NCBI GenBank assembly: GCA_018402545.1
Contig: JAGYIL010000001.1
Location: 248,001 to 312,000 of the forward strand
DNA: 64,000 nucleotides
From: Saccharospirillum sp.
Lineage (GTDB): Bacteria > Pseudomonadota > Gammaproteobacteria > Pseudomonadales > Natronospirillaceae
Reading direction: 5' to 3'
Numbering within the stretch: position 1 is the stretch's first letter; the number at the start of each line of letters is the position of its first letter. The notes under the pieces are model-generated. The model did not search any database, had not been told where the DNA came from, and saw only the letters and a program-made list of their open reading frames with translations. Shown in pieces: positions 10,905 through 19,912 of this stretch. The position numbers and the translations under genes were made by a program.

Positions 10905-11246
10905 ATGAGTCACTTAAAATTGTTGGTAGCCGGTCTTACTCTGGTCGTTGCCGCTGCATTGTCTCCTGCAATGGCTGAAGATGGTGCTGCTAGTGTGGAC
11001 GACGCTCAACTGGAACAGTTTGCTACTGCCCTGACCGATGTGCGGGATCTGGGTAACGAGTATTCCGAGCAGATCGCGTCTGCTGAATCTCAGGAAGACG
11101 CTCAGGAGCTGCAACAGGAAGCTCAGGTTGAAATGGTCGCTGCCGTTGAAGATACCGGTATGACGGTTGAAGAGTACAACCAGATTGCCGAGCAGATGAG
11201 CCAGAACCCCGAGTTGATGGAACGTGTTCAGGCGATGCTGCAGTAA
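10905..11246 (+). CDS. Small secreted DUF4168 protein
   Basis: 113-residue protein with a Sec signal peptide (MSHLKLLVAGLTLVVAAALSPAMA, cleavage about residue 24). The mature part is short, acidic and helical. It matches DUF4168: QLEQFATALTDVRDLGNEYSEQI, then EDAQELQQEAQVEMVAAVEDTGMTVEEYNQIAEQM, then DPEL-like NPELMERVQAML. The function of this family is unknown. It has a good ribosome binding site (AAGGAGAG), its own terminator, and a sigma-54-like promoter, so it appears to be a monocistronic target of the divergent two-component system. Localisation in the periplasm is inferred from the signal peptide. Confidence 0.85.
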   Translation: MSHLKLLVAGLTLVVAAALSPAMAEDGAASVDDAQLEQFATALTDVRDLGNEYSEQIASAESQEDAQELQQEAQVEMVAAVEDTGMTVEEYNQIAEQMSQNPELMERVQAMLQ

Positions 11247-11280
11247 TCGTCTCGACTGAGACTGGTTAGCATTGAGTCCA

Positions 11281-11305
11281 AGCCCGCCAGAGTGCGGGCT
11301 TTTTT
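11281..11305 (+). terminator. Intrinsic terminator after the DUF4168 gene
   Basis: AGCCCGC-CAGAGT-GCGGGCT followed by five T, 34 bp after the stop. It may also serve the convergent gene ending at 11325, although its T-run favours the + strand. Confidence 0.9.
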
Positions 11306-11324
11306 GTGCGTGGCGCCCCGGCGC

Positions 11325-12275
11325 CTACACGCCACCGTGCCGCGGGCACACCCCAACACCGAGGCCCGTGCCCAGCGTTACCATCATGGCCGGTTTTGAA
11401 AACCGAAAGGCCAGCGCTGCTGCGGTGCTGTCGTGTTCCAGCAAGGCCAGCCCCGAGAAACCGGCGCCCGGCAACCACTGCTGGTGGAGTGTGGTGGCCA
11501 GGTGCTCGCAATCTTCAATAAGCCGGTGGTAAACGCCGGAGTGATAGTCGTGCGGATGGCCGTGGTCGAGATAGCAGGCCAGGCTGATGGCCAGTGGCAA
11601 GCGCCCGTCGAGGTGCTCGCGAGTGTCTTTCAATACCGCCCGGAAGGCTTCCGCCCTGAACAGGCCCTGATCGTCCAGCCAGTGATCTACCGTTAGTTCC
11701 GGCAGCGGCACAATGCGGTTGCCATGATGATACGCCAGCCCGCGTTTGATGCCGGTGGCGCCAAAATCCATCACCACCAGCGGCTCGGCGGAACCATAGT
11801 GCTGGGCCAGCCCAACCAGACCGGTTTGCCCGGCCCAGGGTGATACCAGCACGTTCAACGGCGCCAGCGCGTTTTCCAGCAGGTGCGCCAGCTGCTGGCC
11901 AAACTCGCCACTGGTCAGCCCTCCCGCCAAAACCAGGGTTTCGCAGCTTTGCCAGTAGTGCGCGTACCGGCGCTGGAAGTCGGACCCATCCGCCCAGGCC
12001 TGGCCGGTGCGGGCGGTTTGGATCACCCGGATCAGGCGTTTGGCAAAGGTCTGCAGAATGGCCTGGTCGGCCTCGGCCTCGCCGCTGAAGGTCGTCAGGA
12101 ACTGGCGCACCGAGCGCTCGTCGCCCGGGTTGTGTTCATGAATCAGCGACAGCAACGCCGGTGTCGAAACCCAGTACCGCGCTGGGCGGGGTTCATCCTG
12201 CGCGGTCATGACGACGGGCATGCGATTCAGCGAGGCTTCGGGCGTCAGTGCCAGCGGTGAGCCATGTGCATTCAT
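11325..12275 (-). CDS. ASKHA-fold sugar kinase-like (ROK-like) protein
   Basis: 316-residue cytosolic protein with features of the actin-like/ROK sugar-kinase fold. A phosphate-1-type motif VVMDFGATGIKRGLAYHHG is at about 168-186, an adenosine-type LLEHDSTAAALAF segment is at about 281-293, and a GTGLGVG loop lies near the C-terminus (about 304-310). The first ~150 residues are helical and not typical of ROK proteins, and the C-terminus ends soon after the second glycine loop, so it is an atypical member. The substrate is unknown. No sugar transporter or regulator is adjacent. Confidence 0.6.
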   Translation of the reverse strand: MNAHGSPLALTPEASLNRMPVVMTAQDEPRPARYWVSTPALLSLIHEHNPGDERSVRQFLTTFSGEAEADQAILQTFAKRLIRVIQTARTGQAWADGSDFQRRYAHYWQSCETLVLAGGLTSGEFGQQLAHLLENALAPLNVLVSPWAGQTGLVGLAQHYGSAEPLVVMDFGATGIKRGLAYHHGNRIVPLPELTVDHWLDDQGLFRAEAFRAVLKDTREHLDGRLPLAISLACYLDHGHPHDYHSGVYHRLIEDCEHLATTLHQQWLPGAGFSGLALLEHDSTAAALAFRFSKPAMMVTLGTGLGVGVCPRHGGV

Positions 12276-12404
12276 AGGGGTGGGTCATCGATTAACATCC
12301 CGCCACCATAGTTCGCGATGGGCGACTTGAACAGGCGAATCGTGTCAGAATAGTGCTGACGAATGAATGAAACGAGATCCGGCCTTTGCCGGGTGAGGGT
12401 GGGT

Positions 12405-12842
12405 ATGGCTACATTGCTTCATCAGATCACAATCGACGCGCCGGCCAGCCGAATCTGGGAAATGCTGACAACCCGGCTTGGTCTGCAATCCTGGTGGGAT
12501 GGCACCGTCAGTATTGCCGGCGGCGATTGCTGGCGACTGAGCTCGGATGATCTGGACAGTCCGGTAACGCTCAAAGTGGTTGAGGAAGAGCCCGACAAAA
12601 CGCTGGAATGGTTGTGCGTGCTGGGCGACCCGGACTGGGAAAACACCCTGGTGTTGTGGACTCTGGAAAAGGCCGACCGCGGCTTCACCATTCGGCTGGA
12701 GCACCGCGACTGGCGTTTGAACGAGGCAGATCTTGCCGCCGAGAACACCCGCTGGGGCGAACGCCTGATGAAACTGCGCCTGCAGTGTCATCACAACGAT
12801 GACTTGCCGGTCAACGACGACGATCTGAGTGTCTGGACGTGA
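12405..12842 (+). CDS. SRPBCC (START-like) family protein
   Basis: 145-residue protein starting MATLLHQITIDAPASRIWEMLTT, the normal beginning of a polyketide-cyclase/AHSA1-type SRPBCC domain: a beta strand, then a helix before GLQSWWDGTVSIAGG. Later strands (VTLKVVEEEPDKTLEWLC, FTIRLEHRDW) and a long C-terminal helix complete the ligand-binding fold. The ATG at 12405, behind GAGGGTGGG, is preferred over an in-frame ATG at 12363. The stop overlaps the next gene's GTG (GTGA), so the two are probably co-translated. The ligand is unknown. Confidence 0.72.
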   Translation: MATLLHQITIDAPASRIWEMLTTRLGLQSWWDGTVSIAGGDCWRLSSDDLDSPVTLKVVEEEPDKTLEWLCVLGDPDWENTLVLWTLEKADRGFTIRLEHRDWRLNEADLAAENTRWGERLMKLRLQCHHNDDLPVNDDDLSVWT

Positions 12843-13522
12843 TTCCCCCGGCCATCATCGAATGCAATCCGCACTTCTGCGTGCTCGATAAACCCGCTGG
12901 CTGGACGGTGCAGGAATCCGAAGACAGCTGGGGGCTGCTGCGTTGGGCACGGGCCCAGCTAGGTGGCGATGTCTTCCCGGTTCACCGGCTCGATAAACCG
13001 ACCACCGGCCTGGTACTGATGGCGCGCAACGCGGCCGCCAACCGGGCGCTGAGCATGCAGTTTCAGTACCGGCAGATTCAAAAACAGTACCTTGCCGTCA
13101 GCGATCACAAACCCAGTAAGAAACAGGGTGCCGTCATCGGCGATATGATCCGCAGCCGGCGCGGTCAGTGGAAGCTGGCACGCACTCGCGAGCATCCGGC
13201 CATCACCCGCTTCACCTCGGTATCACTCGCGCCTGGCGTGCGCGGCTATACGCTGGTGCCGCACACCGGCAAAACGCATCAGTTGCGTGTGGCGATGAAA
13301 AGCCTGTCGAGCCCGATCATCGGCGACAAACGCTATGGCGGCACCGAAGCCGAACGCCTCTATCTGCATGCGCATCGTCTGGCGTTCGACTGGCAGGGGC
13401 GGCATTATGCGTTTGAGTCGATGCCTCAGGGGCACTGGTTTGAGCGCTGGCGCGAGCTGGGCTTGCCGGAGGCGTCAGAGGTTTCGGCAGCCCTGGAAAC
13501 CCATGCGGGCGTTGATCAATAA
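12839..13522 (+). CDS. RluA-family RNA pseudouridine synthase
   Basis: 227-residue pseudouridine synthase of the RluA/RsuA superfamily. The catalytic Asp lies in VHRLDKPTTGLVLMARN (about 48-64). Other family motifs: QIQKQYLAVSD, LVPHTGKTHQLRVAM and the IIGDKRYGG motif (about 161-169). No N-terminal S4 domain is present, as in short stand-alone members. Target RNA is not predictable. Start is GTG at 12839 overlapping the stop of the SRPBCC gene. RmuC follows 14 bp later, suggesting one transcript. Confidence 0.87.
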   Translation: MIPPAIIECNPHFCVLDKPAGWTVQESEDSWGLLRWARAQLGGDVFPVHRLDKPTTGLVLMARNAAANRALSMQFQYRQIQKQYLAVSDHKPSKKQGAVIGDMIRSRRGQWKLARTREHPAITRFTSVSLAPGVRGYTLVPHTGKTHQLRVAMKSLSSPIIGDKRYGGTEAERLYLHAHRLAFDWQGRHYAFESMPQGHWFERWRELGLPEASEVSAALETHAGVDQ

Positions 13523-13536
13523 GCAAGGAGAGCCGG

Positions 13537-14934
13537 ATGCTGTGGTGGCAATTGCCGGAAGTCTGGATCAGTCTGGCCCTGTCGTGCACCCTGGGTGGTC
13601 TGGTGGTGGGTGGCTTTGCCATTCGCACTCGCCGTCAACTCGAAGCGGCCCTGGCCGACGCTGAACAGAATCATCAGCAAGTGCAGTTTGAACTGTCGCG
13701 ACATACGGCAGAACAGCAGCGGCTGGAGGCTCAGCTCGACGATTTGAACGCCCGGAACGACCGGCTTTTGTTGCAATTGCGTCAGCGTGAAACCCGGCTG
13801 GCCGGGCTTGAATCCCAACACCAGGCCGAGCAACAACACCACCGCGAACAGGTCGCCTTGCTGACCGACACCCGCGACGCCCTGAAAGCCGAATTCAGCC
13901 AACTGGCCAACGAGATTTTTGAAGCCAAAGGCAAACGGTTCAGCGAACAAAACCAGACCAGCCTGAACGCCTTACTGACGCCGTTCCGCGAACAGGTGCA
14001 GGAATTCCGCAAACGCATCGACGACATTCATACCCAGGATACCCGGGGTCACAGTGAGCTGATGAGTCAGTTGACTCAGTTAAAGGACCTCAATACCCAA
14101 TTAAACCAGCAGGCCGATGACCTGACCCGCGCGCTGAAAGGCGATAAAAAACTGCAGGGCAACTGGGGCGAAATGCAGGCCGAGAAAATTCTGGAAAGCG
14201 CGGGTTTGCAACGCGGCCGTGAATACGACCGGGAAGCCAACTTCAAAGACGACAATGGCCAGAACAAACGGCCGGATTTTCTGGTCAACCTGCCCGATGG
14301 CAAACACCTGATCATCGACAGCAAGGTCTCGCTGAATGATTACCAGCAATACGTCGCTGCCGACACTGAACTGGAACGCGAGCTGGCATTGAAGCGGCAC
14401 GTCGCGGCGGTCCGCCAGCACATTCGCAGCTTAAGCGATAAAAATTACCCGCATCTGAACGGTTTGAACTCACCGGATTTTGTGTTGATGTTCATGCCCA
14501 TCGAACCTGCCTTTGTTGCTGCCTTTCAATCCGACCCGGCGTTGTTTAACGACGGCTTCAAACAGAACATCGTGGTCGTTACGCCGACGACCTTGTTGGC
14601 AACGTTGCGCACCGTAGCCAATCTGTGGACGCTGGAACGCCAGAACGTGAACGCCAAACAGCTCTTTGATCAGGCCGGTAAGGTCTACGATAAACTGCGT
14701 ACCTTCGCGGTGCACATGGAAAAGCTCGGCAGCCAGATCAACACCGCCAGCAACACTTACGATACCGCCTGGAAAACACTGCGCGACGGCCGGGGGTCGC
14801 TGGTGCGCCAGGTTGAAATACTCGAAGAACTGGGCGCCACTGTGCGCCAGAAGCTGCCGGACAGCGTGGCCACCGAACTGTCGGCAAATCATCGCACCAA
14901 CGGCACCCGGGCCTCCTCAACCGAAGACGATTGA
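13537..14934 (+). CDS. rmuC: DNA recombination protein RmuC
   Basis: 465-residue protein: one N-terminal membrane helix (about 8-28), a long coiled coil (about 30-200, rich in Gln, Glu and Leu), then the RmuC nuclease-like domain (about 205-420). The domain carries GNWGEMQAEKILESAGLQRGREYD, RPDFLVNLPDGKHLIIDSKVSLNDYQQY and the VVTPTTLLATLRTVANLW segment. RmuC limits inversions at short inverted repeats in E. coli; its biochemistry is unresolved. That is of interest in a genome carrying long palindromes. AAGGAG lies just upstream of the ATG. Confidence 0.93.
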   Translation: MLWWQLPEVWISLALSCTLGGLVVGGFAIRTRRQLEAALADAEQNHQQVQFELSRHTAEQQRLEAQLDDLNARNDRLLLQLRQRETRLAGLESQHQAEQQHHREQVALLTDTRDALKAEFSQLANEIFEAKGKRFSEQNQTSLNALLTPFREQVQEFRKRIDDIHTQDTRGHSELMSQLTQLKDLNTQLNQQADDLTRALKGDKKLQGNWGEMQAEKILESAGLQRGREYDREANFKDDNGQNKRPDFLVNLPDGKHLIIDSKVSLNDYQQYVAADTELERELALKRHVAAVRQHIRSLSDKNYPHLNGLNSPDFVLMFMPIEPAFVAAFQSDPALFNDGFKQNIVVVTPTTLLATLRTVANLWTLERQNVNAKQLFDQAGKVYDKLRTFAVHMEKLGSQINTASNTYDTAWKTLRDGRGSLVRQVEILEELGATVRQKLPDSVATELSANHRTNGTRASSTEDD

Positions 14935-15004
14935 CCCGCGTCACTATCGAAGCGCCCCGGCTGTATTATATAATGTGTTTCTAATGTAAAGGCCGTTACC
15001 TGTC

Positions 15005-16744
15005 ATGCCCCATCGCGCTCATCTGTTTTCCCTGAAGCCAGCCCATGCACTGCGCGAAGTGATGGCTGAAGGCTATAACACAGGCAAGCTGGTGCGTGAT
15101 CTGCTGGCGGGCATCACCGTTGGCATTATTGCGATTCCCCTGGCCATGGCCCTGGCGATTGCCAGCGGTGTCCCCCCTCAATACGGTCTCTACACCGCTA
15201 TCATTGCCGGCTTTGTTATCGCCCTGACCGGCGGTTCCCGGTTCAGTATCTCCGGCCCGACAGCCGCCTTCGTCGTTATCCTATACCCCATTGCCCAACG
15301 CTATGGATTGGGCGGCCTGTTATTGGCCACCGTGATGTCGGGCATGATTCTGGTCGGGCTGGCAGTGCTGCGCCTGGGCCGACTGATCGAATACATTCTC
15401 GAGTCGGTGACCCTGGGTTTCACGGCGGGCATAGCCGTTGTGATTGCCATCTTGCAGGTGAAGGATGTGTTCGGCTTACCCATCGAATCGATGCCGGAAC
15501 ACACTGCAGACAAGGTCTGGCTACTGGCACAGTCATTACCCGAACTTGCCTGGCCCAGTGTGTTTGTGGCCGTCGCCACTTTTGCCGTGCTGCTGCTTTG
15601 GCCCCGGTTGCGCTGGCCGGTACCGGCGCATTTACCAGCGGTAGTAGTGGGCACGCTGATCGCCTGGTGGCTGAACAGCCAGGGCTGGTCAGTCGATACC
15701 ATAGGCAGCCGGTTCAGTTACTCCCTGGCCGATGGGTCGACGGGGCAGGGCATTCCACCGGTGCTGCCAGCCTTTGAGTGGCCCTGGCAACGCGCCGGTG
15801 GCGATGGCTTGCCGGTTGGGTTGAGCTGGGCACTGGTCATCGAATTGTTGCCTGCCGCCTTCGCGATTGCCATGCTCGGTGCCATCGAATCCCTGCTCTG
15901 CGCCGTTGTGCTCGACGGCATGTCGGGCAAGCGGCACAGTGCCAACAGTGAGTTGCTGGGGCAGGGCATTGGCAACATCGTGACGCCGTTTTTCGGTGGC
16001 ATTACCGCAACGGCAGCCCTGGCCCGGTCGGCCGCAAATTTCAAGAACGGTGCGGTCAGTCCGGTTTCAGCCATGGTGCACGCCGGTGTCGTCCTGCTGG
16101 GTCTGGTAGCTCTGGCGCCGGTGCTCGCCTGGCTGCCCATGCCCGCTATGGCGGCCTTGCTGCTGATGGTCGCCTGGAACATGAGTGAAGCGCCCAAAGC
16201 CGTGCACCTGCTAAAAACCGCGCCGCGTGGCGATATCTGGGTGTTCCTGACCTGTTTCTCACTGACTGTACTGGTCGACATGGTGATGGCTATTACCGTG
16301 GGCATCCTGCTGGCGGCTGTGCTCTTTGTGAAAGAAATTGCCGAGATGACCCGCGTTACCGACATCAGCCAGAATCGCAAACTGGTCGAGGGTGACTTGC
16401 CCGAGGGCTGGACAGTCCTGAAGATTAACGGGCCTTTGTTTTTTGCCGCCGCGGATCGGGTTTTTGGTGAAATGGCACAACTGTGCCAGCAGCGTCAGGG
16501 CATAATTCTGTACATGGATGGCGTACCGATTCTCGATGCCGGCGGGCTCGCTGCCCTGGAAAAGCTGATCGCCAATTGCGGTCGAAACAACACCCGTATC
16601 TTCATCGCCGACCTGCAATTCCAGCCGCTGAAAACCCTGGCTCGCGCCAAGGTAAAGCCGGTACCGGGGGTCAGTCAGTATTTTTCAACGCTGAATGAGG
16701 CGTTGCTGGCGGTTCGGTCGGAGCGACCTTCCGTTGCCTCGTAA
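15005..16744 (+). CDS. SulP-family anion transporter with STAS domain
   Basis: 579-residue SLC26/SulP inner-membrane transporter. It has about twelve to fourteen helices followed by a cytosolic STAS domain (about 445-560, VLKINGPLFFAAADRVFGEM ... MDGVPILDAGGLAAL). SulP signatures seen: the Pro-rich VGIIAIPLAMALAIASGVPPQYGLYTA region (about 38-64) and GGSRFSISGPTAAFVVIL (about 77-94). The anion could be sulfate or bicarbonate; no carbonic anhydrase or sulfur-assimilation gene is adjacent. Palindromic copy B begins exactly at the 3' end of this gene. Confidence 0.9.
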   Translation: MPHRAHLFSLKPAHALREVMAEGYNTGKLVRDLLAGITVGIIAIPLAMALAIASGVPPQYGLYTAIIAGFVIALTGGSRFSISGPTAAFVVILYPIAQRYGLGGLLLATVMSGMILVGLAVLRLGRLIEYILESVTLGFTAGIAVVIAILQVKDVFGLPIESMPEHTADKVWLLAQSLPELAWPSVFVAVATFAVLLLWPRLRWPVPAHLPAVVVGTLIAWWLNSQGWSVDTIGSRFSYSLADGSTGQGIPPVLPAFEWPWQRAGGDGLPVGLSWALVIELLPAAFAIAMLGAIESLLCAVVLDGMSGKRHSANSELLGQGIGNIVTPFFGGITATAALARSAANFKNGAVSPVSAMVHAGVVLLGLVALAPVLAWLPMPAMAALLLMVAWNMSEAPKAVHLLKTAPRGDIWVFLTCFSLTVLVDMVMAITVGILLAAVLFVKEIAEMTRVTDISQNRKLVEGDLPEGWTVLKINGPLFFAAADRVFGEMAQLCQQRQGIILYMDGVPILDAGGLAALEKLIANCGRNNTRIFIADLQFQPLKTLARAKVKPVPGVSQYFSTLNEALLAVRSERPSVAS

Positions 16745-17028
16745 CTCAAGTTTCGGAGTTCGGTTTGGCTAAGAGGCATTGGCCCGCACCGGCCACCTGG
16801 GATACCCCTGTGGGGTCGGGCGGGATGCCGCCCACTCAATCCGTCCTGGCGGTCCGACGTCTCGGGCCTAGGCCGCAGGATATGAATCCCATCCATGGGA
16901 TTCACCCTTCGGGTTCGCTTCGCTCATGCTAAAACGCTCCCGGCGTTTTAGTCCATGCTGCGGACTACCCCACAGGGGTACCCCAGGTAGCCGCCGCTTG
17001 TCATTTCGGCGAACTCCGAAACTTGAGT
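16744..17028. repeat. Long palindromic intergenic element, copy B
   Basis: Perfect 19-bp terminal inverted repeats, ACTCAAGTTTCGGAGTTCG at 16744-16762 and its complement at 17010-17028. Inside are 22-bp arms at 16795-16816 and 16967-16988 with one mismatch. The core keeps GGCCTAGGCCG, TCCATGG and CATGCTGCGGACTACCCC like copy A, in the same orientation. Its loop holds extra nested hairpins (GAATCCCAT-CC-ATGGGATTC and AAAACGCT/GGCGTTTT), making this the longest copy. The left terminal repeat touches the SulP stop codon. Confidence 0.88.
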
Positions 17029-17154
17029 TCTGAGGCTAGTGGCCCATGCGTAAAGTGAACAGTGACAGAACTTTGCGCATGAACCACTACCCCCCACCGC
17101 TGACATTTTTTGACAGACGGTTACACTGTGCTCCCCCACTCGACGGAGCCTGCC

Positions 17155-17934
17155 GTGGCTGATCTTTCCTGGTTGCAACTGACTGGTATTTTCCTGACCT
17201 TTGTCTGGAGCGGCTTTGTGCGTTCCGGTCTGGGGTTTGGTGGTGCGGCACTGGCGTTGCCGTTTCTGTTGCTGATCAGCGACCGGCCGGTGGTGTTCTT
17301 GCCGATCATTGCCATCCATCTGCTGGTGTTTTCGTCGATCACGGTCTGGCAAAGTCATCGCAATCGACCGAAGGCAACGGGCACGGAGAAAGCCGAGGGC
17401 AGCATCAACTGGCGCTATCTGCGCACGGTTATTCTGATTCTGCTGATTCCCAAGCTGATTGGCGTGTTCGGCTTGCTGACCCTGCCGGATGCGGTGATGA
17501 GCGGCATTATTTTCGTTATTGTCGGGCTGTATTCCGTCACTTACATTTTGCAGATGCCGTTTCGTAGCAACAGCAAATGGCTCGATGGGGTCTTTCTTGC
17601 CCTGGGCGGTTATATCAGCGGTACCTCATTGGTGGGCGCACCGCTGATCATTGCCGTGGTGTCCCAGAAGATTCCGCGGTTTCAACTGCGTGACACCCTT
17701 TTTGTGCTCTGGTTTATCCTGGTGTGCATCAAGCTGACGGCCTTTATTGCCTTCGATGTTGACCTGCAACTGATTCATCAGCTGTGGTTACTGCCTGCCG
17801 CAGCGATTGGCCATGTGATGGGGCTTCGTTTCCATACCCGCTTGCTGAAAACCGAGGCCTCACGATTCTATCAGGGCCTCGGCTGGGTGCTGTTGATCAC
17901 CAGTGGGATTGGCGTTATCCAACTCTGGCTCTGA
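17155..17934 (+). CDS. TauE/SafE-family membrane permease
   Basis: 259-residue protein with about eight membrane helices, of the sulfite exporter TauE/SafE family. Family hallmarks: FVWSGFVRSGLGFGGAALALPFLLLI in the first repeat (about 14-39) and the second-repeat glycine motif LALGGYISGTSLVGAPLII (about 148-166). The start is GTG at 17155 behind CGGAG; upstream in-frame sequence is short and lies outside the conserved domain. Substrate (sulfite, sulfoacetate or another small organic anion) cannot be assigned. The gene ends 25 bp from the convergent aldo/keto reductase gene. Confidence 0.83.
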   Translation: MADLSWLQLTGIFLTFVWSGFVRSGLGFGGAALALPFLLLISDRPVVFLPIIAIHLLVFSSITVWQSHRNRPKATGTEKAEGSINWRYLRTVILILLIPKLIGVFGLLTLPDAVMSGIIFVIVGLYSVTYILQMPFRSNSKWLDGVFLALGGYISGTSLVGAPLIIAVVSQKIPRFQLRDTLFVLWFILVCIKLTAFIAFDVDLQLIHQLWLLPAAAIGHVMGLRFHTRLLKTEASRFYQGLGWVLLITSGIGVIQLWL

Positions 17935-17959
17935 GCCGGATATCGCCACCTTAGCAGCG

Positions 17960-18952
17960 TCAGTCCTTTTCGCTGTCGAACAGCTCCGTGTCGATCTCGG
18001 CCAGTGTCGCCTTGCCGTAGCGAGGGCCGCTGACAGTATCGAGGTTAATCGCCCGGTCGAGTTCGTCGAGAACATCTTCGCTGAGTTCAATGTCGGCGGC
18101 GGCCAGGTTATCCCGGGCGTGGTCGAGTTTGGTGGTGCCGGGAATAGCGACCATGGTGGGGGTCTGGTTCAGCACCCAGGCCAGGGTCAGCTGGGCGGGG
18201 GTGATGCCCAGATCCGCCGCGATCGATTTGACCGGGTCGAGCATAGCCAGGTTTTTCGGATAGTGTTCGTCGGAGAAACGCGGCATCTTGCGGCGAATGT
18301 CGGTGTCAGGGAGCTGGTTCGGGTCGGTAAGCTCGCCGCTCAGGTAGCCCCGGGCCAACGGGCTGAAAGCGACAAAAGTGATGTCGAGCTCTTCACAGGC
18401 CTTCAGCACGGCAATTTCCGGATTGCGGCTCCACAGAGAGTATTCAGTCTGCAGGGCGGTGATCGGATGCTCGCGATGCGCCTTGCGCAGTGTGTCGGCC
18501 GAGACTTCTGATAAGCCCAGGTGCCGTACCTTGCCCTGTTGCACTAGATCGGCCATGGCACCAATGCTTTCTTCAATGGGAATGCGCTTGTCCCAGCGGT
18601 GCAGGTAGTAGAGGTCGATAACCTCGGTGTTCAGGCGGCGCAGGGCGTCTTCGCAGGTCTGTTTGATGACATCCGGGTGGCCATCAATTGAACGCTGACC
18701 GGTTTCATCCTTGAACATGCCGCACTTGCTGGCCAGGTAAAACTCATCGCGACGGTGCATTACGGCTTTGTCGAGCAGCGATTCGTTGCTGCCAAAGCCG
18801 TAGAGGGCGGCAGAGTCGAGGTGGTCGTAACCCAGGTCGAGCGCTTCGTTCAGGAAGGTAATGGCGTCGGCCTCAGCAGGCCGCGGGCCATAGGCGTGCG
18901 ACAGGTTCATGCAGCCAAGGCCGATGCGACGGGTGTCTTTCAGGTTCTTCAT
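17960..18952 (-). CDS. Aldo/keto reductase
   Basis: 330-residue NADPH-dependent oxidoreductase of the AKR superfamily with a TIM-barrel fold. The catalytic tetrad is visible: Asp and Tyr in LDSAALYGFGSNE (about 53-65), Lys in LASKCGMF (about 81-88) and His in YYLHRWD (about 126-132). Cofactor-binding C-terminal motifs include PGTTKLDHARDNLAAADIEL. The start MKNLKDTRRIGLGCMNLSHAYG at 18952 has GGAGAG upstream; the longer upstream reading lacks family similarity. Physiological substrate unknown. Confidence 0.9.
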   Translation of the reverse strand: MKNLKDTRRIGLGCMNLSHAYGPRPAEADAITFLNEALDLGYDHLDSAALYGFGSNESLLDKAVMHRRDEFYLASKCGMFKDETGQRSIDGHPDVIKQTCEDALRRLNTEVIDLYYLHRWDKRIPIEESIGAMADLVQQGKVRHLGLSEVSADTLRKAHREHPITALQTEYSLWSRNPEIAVLKACEELDITFVAFSPLARGYLSGELTDPNQLPDTDIRRKMPRFSDEHYPKNLAMLDPVKSIAADLGITPAQLTLAWVLNQTPTMVAIPGTTKLDHARDNLAAADIELSEDVLDELDRAINLDTVSGPRYGKATLAEIDTELFDSEKD

Positions 18953-19130
18953 GGGGCTCTCCGCTGTTTGATTTGGGGCCAGTGTACGTTTTTGCGGCGT
19001 TTCATGGTTAGTACGCTCTGTTGCAGCCCCTCTTTGGCCTGCAAATCCGTTTGTGGCGAGCCTGGTTGCAGGTTCGGTACGTTTCAAAAGCGAATGTCAG
19101 AGGGGGCGGTTTCGGCTAGGTACAGAAACG

Positions 19131-19682
19131 TCACTGCTTGGTGCAAAAATAGACCAGGGCGGGGGGGATGTTGATCAGCACGCGCTTGCATTCGTAACGA
19201 CCGTAAACCGACAGGAAGTAGGGCTGCAGCAGCCGGGTGTACTGAAAGGCGATGAACACCCCGCCCGGGCGCAGGGCGGCATGAATGTCTGAAAACAGGG
19301 CATGGCGCTGCTGGTTGTCGAAATTGGCAAACGGCAGGCCGGATATCACGCAATCGACGCTGTTCAGATCGTGGTTTGCCAGAACATCGGGCAGCAGAAA
19401 GGCATCGTGATGGGTGTGTACGTCCGGGAAGCGCGCGTTCAACTCGTGGCGCATGTCGTCGTCGCGCTCGAAACTGATAAAAGTTGAGCCGGGTTTGCGC
19501 TGGGCATCGATGGCGGCGGTGATGACGCCGGTGCCAGCGCCGAGTTCGACAATATGGTCGGTTGTTTGCCAGTCAACGCTTTCCAGCATCCGGGTCACCA
19601 GAAAGCGGCTACTGGGCACAATGCTGCCAATGGCCGCCGGTGACCGCGCGAAGCGTTTCATAAAGGTCCAAGTACTCAACAT
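19131..19682 (-). CDS. PmtA-like phospholipid N-methyltransferase / class I SAM methyltransferase
   Basis: 183-residue SAM-dependent methyltransferase. It begins MLSTWTFMKRFARSPAAIGSIVPSSRFL, the N-terminus seen in small phosphatidylethanolamine N-methyltransferase-like proteins. SAM motif I is IVELGAGTGVITAAI (about 44-58); an acidic motif II lies in FISFERDDDM. SGLPFANF takes the place of the catalytic-loop motif. The ATG at 19682 follows AGGTGAG; the longer upstream reading is less plausible. It is divergent from a glycosyltransferase fusion of the type that acts on diacylglycerol, so a lipid substrate is plausible but unproven. Confidence 0.75.
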   Translation of the reverse strand: MLSTWTFMKRFARSPAAIGSIVPSSRFLVTRMLESVDWQTTDHIVELGAGTGVITAAIDAQRKPGSTFISFERDDDMRHELNARFPDVHTHHDAFLLPDVLANHDLNSVDCVISGLPFANFDNQQRHALFSDIHAALRPGGVFIAFQYTRLLQPYFLSVYGRYECKRVLINIPPALVYFCTKQ

Positions 19683-19912
19683 CTCACCTGCCTGGTCGCA
19701 TATTGGCGAAGGTTTTATTGTGGTTGGTGCCTGCCGGGTCGTTAGCGGTGGCCTGAAACCCAGGGTAATGGCTGAGCAGTGCTTCAATGTACCAGCCCTG
19801 AGGCCAGTCTGGCACCCTCTTTTCAACTCACACACACAGAAGATGACCAATGGCTGACGTAGACGCCATCTGACTCAGCCTCCATACTGGCCACTGTTCA
19901 GTCAGGGAAAAG

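Noticed and set aside
11249-11262. GTCTC-GACT-GAGAC hairpin as terminator of the DUF4168 gene
   Set aside because: Short stem and no T-run; the stronger hairpin at 11281-11305 is the terminator.
14962-14974. TATTATATAAT as the SulP promoter
   Set aside because: A -10-like sequence is present but no -35 hexamer is at a suitable distance; TTGACC at 14931 is about 32 bp away, too far.
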